A stretch of 64,000 nucleotides of DNA from Aporrectodea caliginosa (lineage: Eukaryota > Annelida > Clitellata > Crassiclitellata > Lumbricidae): positions 75,001-139,000 of the forward strand of contig JACEVL010000099.1 of assembly GCA_020284085.1 (NCBI GenBank), in the 5' to 3' direction. Position numbers and translations under genes: made by a program. Position 1 is the first letter of the stretch, and every line of letters begins with the position of its first letter. A model generated the notes under the pieces. That model was given only the letters and a program-made list of their open reading frames with translations, made no database searches and had not been told where the DNA came from. This document shows positions 33,773 through 47,445 of the stretch, piece after piece.

Positions 33773-36467
33773 CAGACGACATACACTAAAGGATGGAGAT
33801 GATGCCAGTCCGCGCTACGGTGGATGACTACGCAAGAATTTCGTACGCCACGGATGATCGCGCATGATGAAGTGGTACCAGGCCGATTACTGCGACCTCG
33901 TGAGCTGGAACCCCATGGACGGGTCGATATGTCAGATGTGCGAACGTCACGGATGATTACGTCATCGCCGATGAGAGATTTCTGTCTGCTGCAAAACGGA
34001 GAACGCGTCATCACTGTGGAAGAAGGAGAAGATATCGTGGATGAGCTGAGACCGATCGAATGCATCTAACGTCTCCTGTGGCTGAGACGGATGAAGAGAG
34101 ATCCTGCAGTTCATACGTACAATCGAGGTTTCTTTGCTGCCTCGTCAAAGCCCATTAAGAGTAGACGAGAACTATCTAACTCTTTGTAATGCGAGTGGTT
34201 GAACCGGAGAGGAATTCCGGTGCTTATTGGAAGAATGCGAGTCATCCGAGTAACTTCACTTGAATTCCGTTTCCTCGGGAAAGTACCAAAACTCCGCCAA
34301 CGTCTCGCGGCTGCGATTACGTCACAGATCAACTCGAACTGGACCTATTTTCGTTGTCGGCTTCTCCTGTATTTCGCTGATTTTCGGATGAATATTACAC
34401 GAGACATCGCTGACCGAGGGAGACGTGAACAACTGATGCACGAAGACACTTGAGACACAGAAGGCGGAGCTCCTTGAAACCTCTTCGACCATCGCTCACA
34501 ACCTCTCTTGACGTCGTCATACTTGAAGATTGATCTCAGAGACCAAGACAGTTTTATTCGCATTCCTATAGCTGGTAGTAATTCTGACGCGGAAAACATT
34601 ACCGAAATCGAAGGATCGCGATGTTAATTGCAGCTCCTGGATTAATGACGTAAGTGTGTGGCACTGCAGAAGACGTAAAGATATCTTCAATTCCGGTACA
34701 GAGTTTGGCGTGATTGATCGAAGTCCGATGCCAACGGAACCTGTTACCCACGGTGGAATGGCACGAATAACTTTTCGGGTGTATTCCATTGCATTTGTCG
34801 GTTTGACGGTGGCCTTTATGGTTTTCATTTGACCAAAGTGAAGAGAGAGAGAGTATGATCCAGGCTGAACTGGAAGAATCTCACCTGGCGTACAAAAGCT
34901 CATTACTACTGGATTAGACAACATTTTCCAATCTTGAACTGTCTTGAAAGCTTGTGCATTTTGATCCGCACGATTATATAAAATACCTAATACATTTAAA
35001 ATATATAACATAATATCTTATATATATACACATATATATTTAGAAATATATTACTTAATATATATTGTTTATATAATGCATATGTGGTGCATGCTCTGAA
35101 ACGGTAAAATACAATTGTTATGGAGTTCTGATTTGATGCAGTCTGCCAATTGTTTCGTATACACGCGTACAACAGTTACTGCCTTCTGAGCAATGTGCAA
35201 AACACGATGGCTACATTGCAGCTTGAATGCAACAAATTAATTTTGTCAAGGCTTTCTTTCGTTGTAGGAAAATACAGTAAAGATACAATGTAACCCGTTA
35301 ATTTTCTTAATTTATCTGGCGCCTTTATGCTGTCATATTAGAACGACAAGCTCAAAGGTTGACGGATACGTGGAGGTTTGCAACTTGCCAAAGACGGTTC
35401 ACAAAAGATTGTAAAGGTTTGCCCAGCGGTCTACGCCCATTTCCTAATGTTTCACCTATTGTTTATACTTTCTATTCAGTTATTTCCTCCCCATTAATTC
35501 ATCTACCAGTATAATTTTAATAGGTTATTTTTTCCCTGTCGGCACCCATGTTGAAACCGATTGAGACTGAATAGAGTGGTCCCCAAATTAAATGAATGAA
35601 CCTCATAATTATCCTTGCCTAATTTACATAATAATGCTCCGAAAGCATTCTCTGGCAATAAAAGGAAGTTATTTTACAATGTTAAGTTCTATTTTATTTT
35701 ATCCTAAATATCATTTGATTCTGAAACATCAGTGTGGCTCTGTATATAGTATGGTCACACTAAACTGTTTCATTAATACCAGACAAATAGTATCGATGAG
35801 TATTTCTATACTCCGCTCACATGCACCTGGAAAATGTCGTGGCCAACGTTGTCCAGTATAATATTGTCATAACGTGTGTATACGCTGGCTGGGTTGAGCA
35901 ATCAGCAAGTACCTCTCTAATCAGACTGCTTATTTATCAGGACATTTGCACTCAGCAGGCTTACCACCAGTGCCATGTATCAATACAAACCATCCGCGCT
36001 AATATCTGCCATTAGCAGACACCACGGTTGACGGTGTCTGCTATCATCTTCATCGTTGGACACGTCGTTTGACCGAGCATACGTCCTTCTTCAAGTATAC
36101 TCGGTAATTATCCTCGGTCTGGTACCCAATCCTCGTTACCATTGCAAGACGCCTGGAACTCGTGTACCAATGCATCTAGCGGGATAGGCGCAGGTGCCCG
36201 CCGTTTCCTTGGTAACGGCACTGACTGCTGCTGGCTAAGAGGAATCGGCGATCGTCCTTTTTCCGTCGAGATCGTCTTTTGGCAAGCTGCTAACCTGCAC
36301 GTGCCTCTGCTAAATAGTCCGAGACAGTTTAGGTAATGATACTGATGATATCATCCTCATCTAAACAAAGTACAAATGTACTCGGACTTTCCAAATTTTC
36401 CCCAATGCTTTTTCGCGTATCATTGATAACATATGCGTGCACTAAAATAATAATAACACTGATACTG
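33773..36467. other. ROCO 3' flank / 3' UTR and intergenic
   Basis: The first ~300 bases keep the GC content of the exon and may be 3' UTR. An 81-codon frame at 33824-34069 has no recognisable domain. An AATAAA lies near 35658, far from the stop. The rest is AT-rich with no gene seen. Confidence 0.4.
36013..36043. repeat. 11-bp perfect inverted repeat
   Basis: TAGCAGACACC and GGTGTCTGCTA with a 9-base loop. No associated gene. Confidence 0.6.
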
Positions 36468-36606
36468 CCACTACTACTGCTACTACTACTACTACCACCA
36501 CCACCACCACTACCACTACTACTACTACGACTACTACTGCTGCTGCTGTTGCTACTTTTGCTGCAGTTGCTGCTACCACCAACACCACTAATACCACTAC
36601 TACTAC
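36468..36606. repeat. (ACT)/(ACC)n microsatellite
   Basis: Imperfect CTA/CCA/CTG trinucleotides. Confidence 0.9.
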
Positions 36607-39600
36607 TAAGCTTAGTACAACTACAGCAACTGCTAACTTAAGAAAATAATAATTATAAGAATGGATGTTAAATACCATTTTAAATTTTCTACAATCAGTT
36701 GCTTACTTCTTATTCACGGCTTCAAATGCTTGAAATTTACGGCTGCAATTATTTATCCTAGGTGTGCTTTGACAGATTTAGTAAAGCAATACAACAGCAG
36801 AATGTCCAGATTAACAACTAAATAAATATGCATGAGGATTCTAATGAATATGCATTACCGGTGTAAGGTTGTAAGGTGTAAGATATGCGTGATAAACTTG
36901 TTATGCCACTGGTTCATGTGTCATTTGAAATTTGTCATTACAACATTTAAACAATTTTATCAGCAGAAATGTTGTTCGAAAAGGACTAAGAAGTTTTGTT
37001 TCGAGTCTGTTTGAAGTTTCATGTAGGCCAGTTATTTTGATTATGTTGACCGAAAATAGCGGGCAAGCAAAATCTTAGCGTTTAGTATGATTGTATAGAG
37101 TATACACCAAAGACCATGGAGAGCGGAAGGCAAACACTCGCACAAATATGGATGGCGCCAGAAAAACTGGGTCGCCTGCTAGCGTTGGTTGTGATTGGTT
37201 GACCTACATTGACACCATTACTGTATTGATTGGGTTTATATGTAATGATCTGTTGGTATTATTGTTCATACTAATTTGAGACCATTTTTCATCTGGTATA
37301 ATACCTTAACCTAGTTTTCTGCTTTTTCGATTGAATGATCTATCTTCCTGTCTCCATGATCCTTGTATAGTCCACAGATTATGAAAAGCGGAAGATAAAT
37401 TACGTCCGAAAATTGGCTGGATCATCCGGGAACTGCATGCGTTTACTGGGATTGGCTGACTTCCATTGGTACTATTACTTGATTGGTTGGCTTTGGAAAT
37501 CGGTTGCTATGGTTTCCATTCTAATTTGGGACCAGAATGCATCAGGGTACGCCTTGACCTAATTTGAGCTTTCCTACCTCCTATAGTCTTTGGTAAGTAG
37601 ACTAGGTTTGTAGGATTAGATTTTTGTTGAAATACAGCGGCTGAACTCTTACAGCTTTGAGCGTTGAAACTTGACATAGAACTATATATATCCGAGTGCA
37701 CAATATTCTTTTGAGAATTCTGATCATATAAAATTCGGGGGTGTTCACTGACAGTGTAAGATATAGATTTCAGCTTAAACTGCACTGTGTGTTGAATTTT
37801 TGGAGGGCTTGTATTAGCAGAACAATTTGTTTGGTGTGTCAACTTTGAGTATATGAGACTACTGCAGGTAATTATAGCAACATAGTAGCAGAGTAAACAT
37901 AGTAATGTGTAGCACTGAAGACAAATTTGTATAGTTTTGCTGCAAAGTGTTTACTGAATTCTAATTATTTCAGCCATATGTTTAGGGATTTTTGCAGTGA
38001 AACTGCTCTGACTGTAAGTTACTCCAGTGAGCATATTGAACTATTTCAAACTAGGCCTACTTGATGCGATTTGATGAGATGCAAGTGAGTGTCATATGAA
38101 ACGCATTTTAAAATTTTGATCTTAATGTCAGCTGTTCTAAACCTTCAAATTTTACTAATTTGTCGGAACACAGCGCAATTCCTTATCTAGATTGTATTGT
38201 ATGACTGGATACCTACAATTTCTGGAAGATTTATTTAGTGAGATGTTGATCGAATCTTTAAAACTGCTCAAAATATGTTGAAATATTTGTTACAACTATT
38301 TTCTAAACAAACAGTCAGATATCTTTTGGAGGCCTCACTTAATACTTCCCAAATTTAAAAAGACCATTTCGAAAGGACTCGCTTTCAGTCCAAATTCTAC
38401 TATGCCTCCTGATTTCTATAACCAATCACATATTTCCCATATCTAGTTTTTGCAGCATAATCACTTTTGTTTGTTTTTAAAGACAATAAAGAAGCCAAAA
38501 ACATTTAAGCCAAAAACATTTAAGCCAAAAACATTTAAGCCAAAAACATTTATGCCAAAACCTTGCTTCCGAAAACGTACTGCTCTGCCAGCATTTCCAG
38601 GGGCATCAGACCAGACCCATATTGGCTCCACGCTGGTCCCATGGGAATATGGTTCTATATGGGCTTCAAATAGGCAGGGTTTGGAGTGTGCATTATGTTG
38701 GCTATAAGTGACGTGGACCCGTAATGAATGTGTTATCTGGCATACCTTACTGCGCACTGGCAAACAAAGACACCTGCATTATTGCACATCTGTTGGGCGC
38801 CAGGAGGTCTGGAAACGAAATTTTAAATCATATTAAAATGCTTTTTTGCCAATAATACGAACTTTAGGCTTTCAGCTGCCAATCATTCAACGTGGATACA
38901 GACATTAATTTTAGACCGCATTGTACGATACCGCGTTTATAAAATTTATGAAATCTCATATCATAGGGGACTATATATAAACGTACATGACAATATATAT
39001 GTGTATATCTTTAGAGTCATATGCTTGCACATTTAAATGATTGTACATTTATATCTAGTATTATATGACTACAAATGTGTAGCTTTTATATATATAATTT
39101 ATTTTATATATATAATTTATATTGCCTATATATATATCTTGGTTTAGCCACGATAATTATCGTTTCTGAAGGCTTACTTTGTGCTTTATATGCGTCGTTG
39201 GTTCACTGCCAGTGACTCAGGCTGTTCTAGTTGCCACCCCCGTATGCTGTTTATTCAAACTTTAGCTACAAAATTATACTAATTACTGTGGCGTGTTAAA
39301 TTAAGCTCACGGCAGTGCACCAGTGGACACGTGACCAGATCACGTGGGGCAAGCGACTGGCTTCGAAGGCCACGTGTCTAATTCACACTCTGAGACCATA
39401 TGGACTGACAGACTATTATTACCAGCGACATCTATAGCAACCCCTACTATGACGATGACGAGGTCATGGGGTAAACGTTTAGATTTAACACCCTCAATGA
39501 CGACTGTTTTGAAGGTCACGATGCCCGATCACGTGACCATTTTTTGTGCCAACGTCGTTTGGTTATCTCGTTTGCGACAGCCGAGTGAGACACGTCTGGA

Positions 39601-40084
39601 ATGGTCCTGGAATAATAACTGCTCACCGGGGACACGTTTGCGACGGCCCGGCTAATGATCTCCTTGGCGCTGACCCGTTGCTAGTCGCAGCCTCTTTTTT
39701 GCGGGACAGACCGGACTGAAGAAAGTTGGACAATATGGCCGCCGTCGTCATGGGTCCCCGGTGGGCGACGTATAATGTCTGGAACAGCCTTGCGAATGCT
39801 TCGATGGAGCGGATGGCTTGCATAGTATACGAGGCCTATGCCTAAGGGTGCTTTTGACTGTGATTTGCCTAACAGCGTCTGCTGCTGCTGCTTTTCGGAT
39901 GATGATCAATTGTTAATAAATTATCTCTCAGATTACGAACGTCGTTTTCATTTGGACAGCAGGTCTTGTACGACGTGATATGTGTGTCGTCATATTATAT
40001 CATGCATTTAATATTCTATTCACATATTAGTTGGTGTTACCTATTACCGGTTGATCTGCGTATAGAAATCGCGAAACAGGAACG
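36607..40084. other. Intergenic, no gene seen
   Basis: AT-rich single-copy-looking DNA with only short frames. Paired segments ACCATGGAGAGCGGAAGGCA (37110-37130) and GATTATGAAAAGCGGAAGAT (37377-37397), with similar following text (GATTGGTT, ACC/GGACCA), suggest an old local duplication of about 265 bases. Confidence 0.4.
38491..38556. repeat. 15-bp minisatellite, ~4 copies
   Basis: AAGCCAAAAACATTT repeated, reading KPKTF on the + strand. Confidence 0.85.
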
Positions 40085-40088
40085 ATGG

Positions 40089-40173
<85 letters not shown>
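40085..40173. repeat. (GAT)n microsatellite
   Basis: About 30 pure GAT units. Confidence 0.95.
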
Positions 40174-40175
<2 letters not shown>

Positions 40176-40311
40176 CAGTGGCGTAAATCATAGGGGACAG
40201 AGGGAACTGTCCCCCAAGCTTTGACCTCGGCCCTTCGGTCCCCCCCCAAATGCTAAAATCCGGCCCACAAAAAGTTCTGCCCCCCTAAGTTATGCACAGA
40301 TTTTCGCCTCG

Positions 40312-40312
<1 letters not shown>
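40174..40312 (+). repeat. Dispersed repeat between two (GAT)n arrays
   Basis: It begins CAGTGGCGTAAATCATAGGG and contains GGGAACTGTCCCCCAAG. It resembles 63350-63500 (CAGGGCCGTAAATCACGGGG ... GGGAATTCCCTCCCCAC). Such starts are common at hAT-type element ends, but I cannot define a second end. Confidence 0.45.

Positions 40313-40398
<86 letters not shown>
40312..40398. repeat. (GAT)n microsatellite
   Basis: About 29 pure GAT units in the same phase orientation as 40085-40173. Confidence 0.95.
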
Positions 40399-40401
<3 letters not shown>

Positions 40402-41643
40402 GTCCATTCTTCTCAGTTACCTTTTTCTCTATTCTTTTTCATTCAATTTACCCCTTCCAATCTGTTTATCTCCCTTCCATTCTATTCAATTGCATCCTTA
40501 CAGTCCCTGATTATTTGTTCCTTTCCCTTTTCCCTTCAGCTCAACATCGTTTCTAAAACTTTAGCATCAGAAGTATAGGTTTGATTTAGGTGAGGGGGAA
40601 CGAGGTACCGAGGCCACACGGTGTCCACCTCCCAGCCAAAGATGATCGTAATTTTTATATCCCGTGTGCTATAGAAAAGCATCTACTAAATACACTATCT
40701 TTAACCTATACCTAATTCGTTACCTCAGCTTACATTACCACTAATATAATTCTCTCAACACATTTAGTAGCTAGCTGTCAGAGCTAGGCGATTTCTGCCT
40801 GCTGTTACAAGTTGCGACCTGTCAGCTTGATACCGTGAATAAACGAAATTGATTCATTGATTGACACCCGTTCCCCTGCTTCTGGACTGGAGGTTACCGT
40901 ACCCCCACTTTTCATACAAGAAGAAACAATGCCCATTATTACTTGTTTGGAGGAAGACGTTCATTTGAGCCCTCAAAACTGCATAGTTCCAAACATAGCA
41001 TAATCATCATTATTATCACCATCATCATTGCCATCTTCATTATTATTATTATTGTTATTGTTGCTGTTGTTTTTGTTTTTGTTGTTATTGTTGTCATTAT
41101 TATTATATAATTACAGAACTCTATCATTGTTATTACTGTATGAAGCTCCATCTTCTCAGCAGGGATCAGCGTGTGGTGCAATGTCCCGTAGAGACAGATG
41201 GCGTTCCCCGCTGATCAGCCACTGAAAACCGTTGGAATAAGTATGAGATCTCCAGTGGACCACGGATGCAACCACATTCGAATATGAACTCGGCTCCATG
41301 CAACCCCGGTCTCCAAGGCGACCGTTACCATGGCATGGGTGCCAGTGATGGTGAAGCACTTCACACTCTTGCGCAGCCAGCGGCTTTGCCAGCTCTAATG
41401 GATGTGTGAGGAAGAAGGGAAGTGGCCTAAGTGTCGGACACTGTCACGTCCCCTGCCAGGCATCGTCCACGTGACCAAGGGATGAGTGAGACACCGTCTG
41501 GACGCTTTCCATCTTCTATTGAGAGGCCGAGAGGATCTTTCTATGCGCCGATTTTCACTCTGCTTAGCGCTCACCAGATGGCGTCATTTTTAATATTTTT
41601 TACCTGAAGTATCTGTAATCCCTCAGTATTATTATTACTATTA

Positions 41644-41772
<129 letters not shown>

Positions 41773-41904
41773 TAGTATACTACTACTACTATAATTATTA
41801 TTATTAGGCATGGGGAAAAACGGTGCGTTTTAATTATTTAGTCACGAAGTTGAAACGATGTCAAATATGGTACCCCACTCGCTAGATAAAGTCACGTCTC
41901 TGAT

Positions 41905-42260
41905 CAGAGGAGAAGGACGAGGAGAAAGAGGACGAAGAGGGCAAGAAGGAAGAAGAGGAGGAGGACAAGGATGAAGAAGAGGAGGACAAGGCGGACAAAG
42001 AGGAGGACAAGGAGGACGAAGAGGAGGACAAAGATGAAGAGGAGGAGGACGAGGAGGAAAAGGTGGAGGACAAGAAGGAAGAAGAGGAGGACAAGAAGGA
42101 AGAAGAGGAGGACAAGGAGGATGAAAAGGAGGAGGACAAGGATGAAGAGGAGGATGAAGAGGAAAAGGAGGAGGACAAGGATAAAAAAGAGGAGGACAAG
42201 GAGGAAGAGGAGAGGAGGACGATTAGTATGAGTACGAAGAGGACAATGAGGACGAGGTGG
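41905..42260. repeat. (GGA)/(AGA)n purine tract
   Basis: Imperfect GAGGACAAGGA-type units. Both strands give long open frames from base composition alone. Confidence 0.9.
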
Positions 42261-42770
42261 AGGGACAGAATGACGAGACATTAGATGAATAAATTCGGTC
42301 TCCTACTATTCTATAAGAACGAATTCTCAGTTCTCTTGTCCGTGACAGTCTGTAAATGTTGACGTCTTTCATGTCTGAGTTTCTGCCTCTTTAGCTATCT
42401 CTCTCTGTCCGCCTGCCTTGCAGCCTGCATGCTTGTACGTATGTAAATATGTATACATACGTCTGTATGTCTGTCTGTTTGTCCGTCTGCGTGTCTGCCT
42501 GTGTGTGCTCTGTCTCTTTATGTCTTAATCCGTGCTTTGCGGTTTGAGTGCATCAAGGATATTTCGAGATTAATCCGGAAGAGCGTGGGTGGCGGTTGGC
42601 GGCTCTTTGAAGTCATTATCTTTCGAATTACCGGCTCAAACAGACCGTAACTTAATTAGAAAACCACGCCGTAAGCAGCCAAGCGATTTCTGCCGAGACA
42701 AAAAGGGATTTCTTCCCTCTTGGCTGCTGTGACTTGGAAGAGAAGATGAGAGCTGCATACCACTTGTTAG

Positions 42771-43880
42771 ATGGATGGATGGATGGATGGATGGATGGAT
42801 GGAGGATGGATGGATGGATGGATTGATGGATGGATGGATGGATGGATGGATGGATGGATGGATGGATGGATGGATGGATGGATGGATGGATGGATGGATG
42901 GATGGATGGATGGATGGATGGATGGATGGATGGATGGAGGGATGGAGGGATGGAGAAGGAGGGATTGAATGGATGGATGTATGGATGGATGGATGGATGG
43001 ATGGAGGGATGGATGGATGGATGATGGATGGATGGATGGATGGATGGATGGAGGATGGATGGATGGATGGATGGATGGAGGGATGAAGGTAGATGGATGG
43101 ATGGATGGATGGATGGATGGATGGATGGATGAATGGATGGATAGATGGATGGATGGATGGATGGATGGATGGATGGATGGATAGATGGATGGGAGATGCA
43201 TGGAGAGATGGACAGATGGAGGGAGTGAAAGGAGAGGATGACTGGATGGATGGATGGAGGAGGGATGGATGGATGGATGGATGGATGGATGGATGGATGG
43301 AGGGATGGGTGGATGGATGGATGGATGGATGGATGGATGAATGGATGGATGGGTGGAGAGATGGAGGGATGGAGGTTTGATGGATGGATGGATGGATGGA
43401 TGGATGGATGGATGGATGGATGGAGGGATGGAGGGGGATGGAGGGAGGGATGAATGGATGGATGTATGGATGGATGGATGGATGGATGGATGGATGGATG
43501 GATGGATGGATGGATGGATGGATGGATGGATGGATGGATGGATGGATGGATGGATGGATGGATGGATGGATGGATGGATGGATGGATGGATAAATAGATG
43601 GATGGATGGATGGATGGATGGATGGATGGATGGATGGATGGATGGATGGATGGATGGATGGATGGATGGATGGATGGATGGATGGATGGATGGATGGATG
43701 GATGGATGGATGGATGGATGGAGGGATGGGTGGATGGATGGATGGATGGATGGATGGATGGATGGATGGATGGAGGGATGGGTGGATGGATGGATGGATG
43801 GATGGATGGAGGGATGGGTGGATGGATGGATGGATGGATGGATGGATGGATGGATGGATGGATTGAATGATGGATGGACG
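42771..43880. repeat. (GGAT)n array, 1.1 kb
   Basis: GGATGGAT with scattered GGAGG, GATG and AATA interruptions. About 16 open frames up to 450 codons (WMDG / HPSI repeats) arise on both strands and are not genes. Confidence 0.97.
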
Positions 43881-44149
43881 GACACAAGACGTCCTGACGG
43901 AAGGCAAACAGTCGGTCGGACATACAGAGGGGTAAAGGTAGACAGACCGAAGTAGACGGACGGACGGACGAACAGTCCGTATTCACCGCTTTATTATTTG
44001 CCAATTGAAGCTGAATTTTCTGTTTAACTGGTAGTGTAAATCAAAATCATAACTGTACACGTCTTTATATAGCGACCGATTGGGCTTTATCCTGCGCATT
44101 TTTCAATGAAAGGATCGGGTGAGATCCTTCGCCACCACTGTCCGTTTGA

Positions 44150-44400
44150 ATGGGTGCCACACCCTTTACGGATCCCCGTGTATACAAATTACGGATCTCG
44201 GGCTATAGTCTGGGATTCAAATATCTGAAATAAGCCACCATCTGGAGACGTACCGGCAATGCACGCACAGATTCGCATGGGACGTGCGCTCTACCGAATG
44301 TAGATAATCCAGTAGTGCTAGTCCTACGGCTGGATAAAGAAGGAGGGTGACGCTACTCATCTATGTTATGACTCGGCGTCGTTAAACCACCAATAACCTT
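44150..44400 (+). repeat. Dispersed SINE-like repeat, family C
   Basis: The 3' half (GCTAGTCCTACGGCTGGATA, AAGGAGGGTGACGCTACTCA, TATGACTCGGCGTCGTTAAA) matches 8860-8980 closely. A partial reverse copy lies at 57370-57430 (GTGCCAGTCCCAAGCCTGGA). The 5' half is unique here. No clear pol III boxes were identified. Confidence 0.6.
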
Positions 44401-44444
44401 TGCCCTTTGGAATCTCGGGCTCCTATAATGGAAGCATTTCTGAT

Positions 44445-44575
44445 CGCATATATATATATATATATTTATATATATAAACATCTCATATATATATATATAC
44501 ATATATGACATATGTATATATATATTATGTATACATATATAATATGTATATACATTATATATATATATTCGTTAA
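44445..44575. repeat. (TA)n tract
   Basis: TATATA runs with CATA and GTATA variants. Confidence 0.9.
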
Positions 44576-44997
44576 CTAGTTCGCCGCATAAATCATTTGA
44601 TTGCACTACAAAACATCAATTAGCTGCTATATAGTGTTCTGCCGAACGACCGTTTGTGTCCCGGTGTTGTCTTCGTCGTTGTCTTTGTCGCTAGGTGCAG
44701 ACGATCAATTCGCTGTGCAGCCATTTGCCCGCGGTCCTCCTTCGTTCGATCAGTCTGTTCGTCATGTGTTCGGGAATCAATGTCATCAGCCGTTTTTATG
44801 GAACCCTGTGTATGTTTATCGTGCAGAAATCGCTCTGAAATTGGCCTCGTTTTTTCTCGGCCCAGCTTATGCAACCAAAGCGTCACTTGAACAAACCGAG
44901 GAGACCGTCATGGCAGCTGACGACAACAACGATCGCAATTAACAATTATCGATCTCAACGTGTCTTTGATTTGGTTCCTGTATGACGACCAGGCTAC

Positions 44998-45372
44998 GTA
45001 GGTAGGTAGGTAGGGAGGTACGTAGGTAGGTAGGTAGGTACGTACGTAGGTACGTAGGTACGTAGGTAGGGATGTAGGTAGATAGGTAGGTAGGTACGTA
45101 GGTACGTAGGTAGGTAGGTACGTAGGTAGGTACGTAGGTAGGTAAGTACGTAGGTAGGTAGGTAGGTACGTAGGTACGTAGGTACGTAGGTACGTAGGTA
45201 CGTAGGTACGTAGGTACGTAGGTAGGTACGTAGGTAGGTACGTAGGTACGTAGGTACGTAGGTAGGTAGGTAGGTAGTGGGTAGGTAGGTAGGTAGGTAG
45301 GTAGGTAGGTAGGTAGGTAGGTAGGTGGGTGGGTAGGTGGGTAGGTAGGTAGGTAGGTAGGTAGGTAGGTTG
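44998..45372. repeat. (GTAG)/(GTAC)n array
   Basis: GTAGGTAG alternating with GTACGTAG. The sequence TGTATGACGACCAGGCTACG occurs just before (44980-44999) and just after (45388-45407), so the array splits a duplicated unit. Confidence 0.95.
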
Positions 45373-45929
45373 GTATGATTTGGGTTCTGTATGACGACCA
45401 GGCTACGTAGGTGTGCGGTTCTACGTGCGTGCGTGGTCGACGAGGGTCCAAAGACCTGATGGGGCTTCAGGTTTGGGGATAGGGAAAGGGAGGGGAAGAT
45501 ATTGATACGGAGGCAGACCTGGGGAGAGACGCACTGGTTGTGACAGCAGAAGAGAGGAAGCGACAGCAAAAAATGGAGCCAGATACACTTTACTTTCGTA
45601 CCTTCTTATAATGCGGTATGTAAAAAGAGACAGTGGTTAAATTGCGCACCCAGTGGTGACGGATCTCCGAATTTTTGCAAATCTAAAACTTGCTCGAGCC
45701 CATTTGACGAATATAACCGATACTCGCATATTCTGTATTCGGAGAACACATCAAATGTATGAAACAAGTATCATATGGTCGATCATTGTAAAAAAGCACA
45801 TTTAGGTGACTGGTCTCTTTTAGGTAACGGATCTCATAGTTTGGTTCCGGATCTGAGATCCGACAAGATCCGGTTGAATTTAACCACCGAATAGTGAGAT
45901 ACAAACATACGTCTATTATACATACATAG

Positions 45930-46200
45930 CCTACAGGACCTAAAATAGTGCATTTTCTGACAAAGTGTGCAGTTGACTTGTCTGGCGTGTGTAGTATGAA
46001 TTCTTGAGAGATTATATTAGCTCAAGTCAGTTACGCACGATTTCATTCTAATACCTAAAATTTTACTTACTAGTTCAAGGAGAGTTGGACAGTTTTGAGG
46101 GAGAGTGGTCAGTTGACATTTCAGAGTAGTCTATGCACTGCATACACACATACATCGGGAGTACCTCTGAGTAGTGCCCTTGAAGAGGTGCTATATAAAT
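45930..46200 (+). repeat. Dispersed repeat with SINE-type hairpin tail (copy 2)
   Basis: It is the same family as 50900-51124, but it runs to the stem-loop tail (AGTACCTCTGAGTAG...AGAGGTGCTATATAA) without a tRNA-like head in between. It ends next to a (CATA/CGTA)n tract. Confidence 0.65.
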
Positions 46201-46254
46201 CCTCCGAATGAATGCATACATACGTACATACATACATGTAGTATGCATACCTAT

Positions 46255-46545
46255 CTCTGCAACCTCTCACCGTCCGCTTCGCTCACTTGATCGCCTTGAC
46301 CTTCTTGTCCCACGAGCGAGGACTATAGTATGGCTAAATCTCGAGCTTTTGCCTTCATTAGCCCTTCACTATGGAACCAACTCCCTACATCAACTCGTTC
46401 TCTGCTATTAAACGCTCGTCCAGGTGCTTCCTTTCGCTGTCTTAAGACTACTCTTTGCTCGGGGTCTCTCGCACTGGGAGCGCCTCTGATTGGTGTTCAC
46501 TGTGAGAGGCGCTTTATAAATTTATAAATACAATACAATACAATA
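46255..46545 (+). mobile_element. LINE 3' end (CR1/L2-like), family X
   Basis: The translation includes SRAFAFISPSLWNQLPTSTR and FRCLKTTLCSG, the usual C-terminal end of CR1/L2-clade reverse transcriptases (SPSLWNxLP...LKTxLF). It ends with AGCGCCTC...GAGGCGCT, then TTTATAAAT and a (AATAC)n tail. Only the last ~95 codons remain. Confidence 0.65.
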
Positions 46546-47189
46546 CATACATACATACGTACGTACGTACGTACGTACACGCTCATACATAAATAGATGC
46601 ATCAAAGGCTTACAGGAACGCACATTTACTGGCTGAGACGGAAGCTGAAGAGACAGAGAGCAAATCAGACGCGAAGGGAGAGGAGAGACAGATGAATGCG
46701 TTCAGACATAGAAGCAGAGGCGAAGCAGAGATACAGAGAAAGACAAATAAGCATAGAGACGGAGACGGACAGTCAGAGGCACAGACAAAGCCATGTACAG
46801 AGACAGTGGCGTAGACGGCCAAAGAGGCGAGTCGTCCTGACAACTGATGTTTCTAGGACAAAAGGACAAAGGACAGTCTGACGGCAGATGACAGCTGTGA
46901 GATAAGAGACAAAAGTCAGTCTTTGTCTTTCAAACCACTAGGCATGTCTTTTTCGTCTATGCGTCACTCCATTCCTCTGTCTCTCTACATCTTTCTGTTT
47001 ATCTGTCTGCCTGCCAGCTTGCCTGTCACTCCTGCTATACTCTGTTGACGCACATATCGTCTGCTGTGCTGTCTTTTGTTTTTGTTCTTCAGACTGATAG
47101 CCCAGATTCACGAACAGACGACGAACCGGACTAAAGAAACTCGTTTTAATCTTCAGACATACAGACAGACACGCACAGATCAACAGACA

Positions 47190-47425
47190 GAAAGAAATCT
47201 TTCTTCATGCAGGCAGACAGACGGCCTGGACAACAGCCTTGTTCTTCTTCATATAGACAGACAGACAGACAGACAAATAGACAGACAGACAGACAGAAAG
47301 AAAGACAGACAGATAGAGAGACAGACAAATAGACAAACAGACAGAGAGACAGACGGCCTGGTCTAAAGTCTTTTTCTTCTTCAGACAGATAAGCAGACAG
47401 AGGAAGACAGACAGTCAAGCTGGAG
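47190..47425. repeat. (CAGA)n tract, interrupted
   Basis: CAGACAGA with AAAG and TAGA variants. GACAGACGGCCTGG occurs twice (about 47216 and 47349). Confidence 0.9.
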
Positions 47426-47445
47426 GTAGACAAATGGAAATACCT

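Noticed and set aside
33824..34069. 81-codon frame downstream of the ROCO stop
   Set aside because: It lies in the likely 3' UTR with no domain. The GC bias of the exon can explain the open frame.
42636..44004. Long frames (372-450 codons) of HPSI or WMDG repeats
   Set aside because: Pure translation of the (GGAT)n array.
44601..44942. 113-codon + strand frame
   Set aside because: No recognisable family and no splice support. Overlapping frames exist on both strands.
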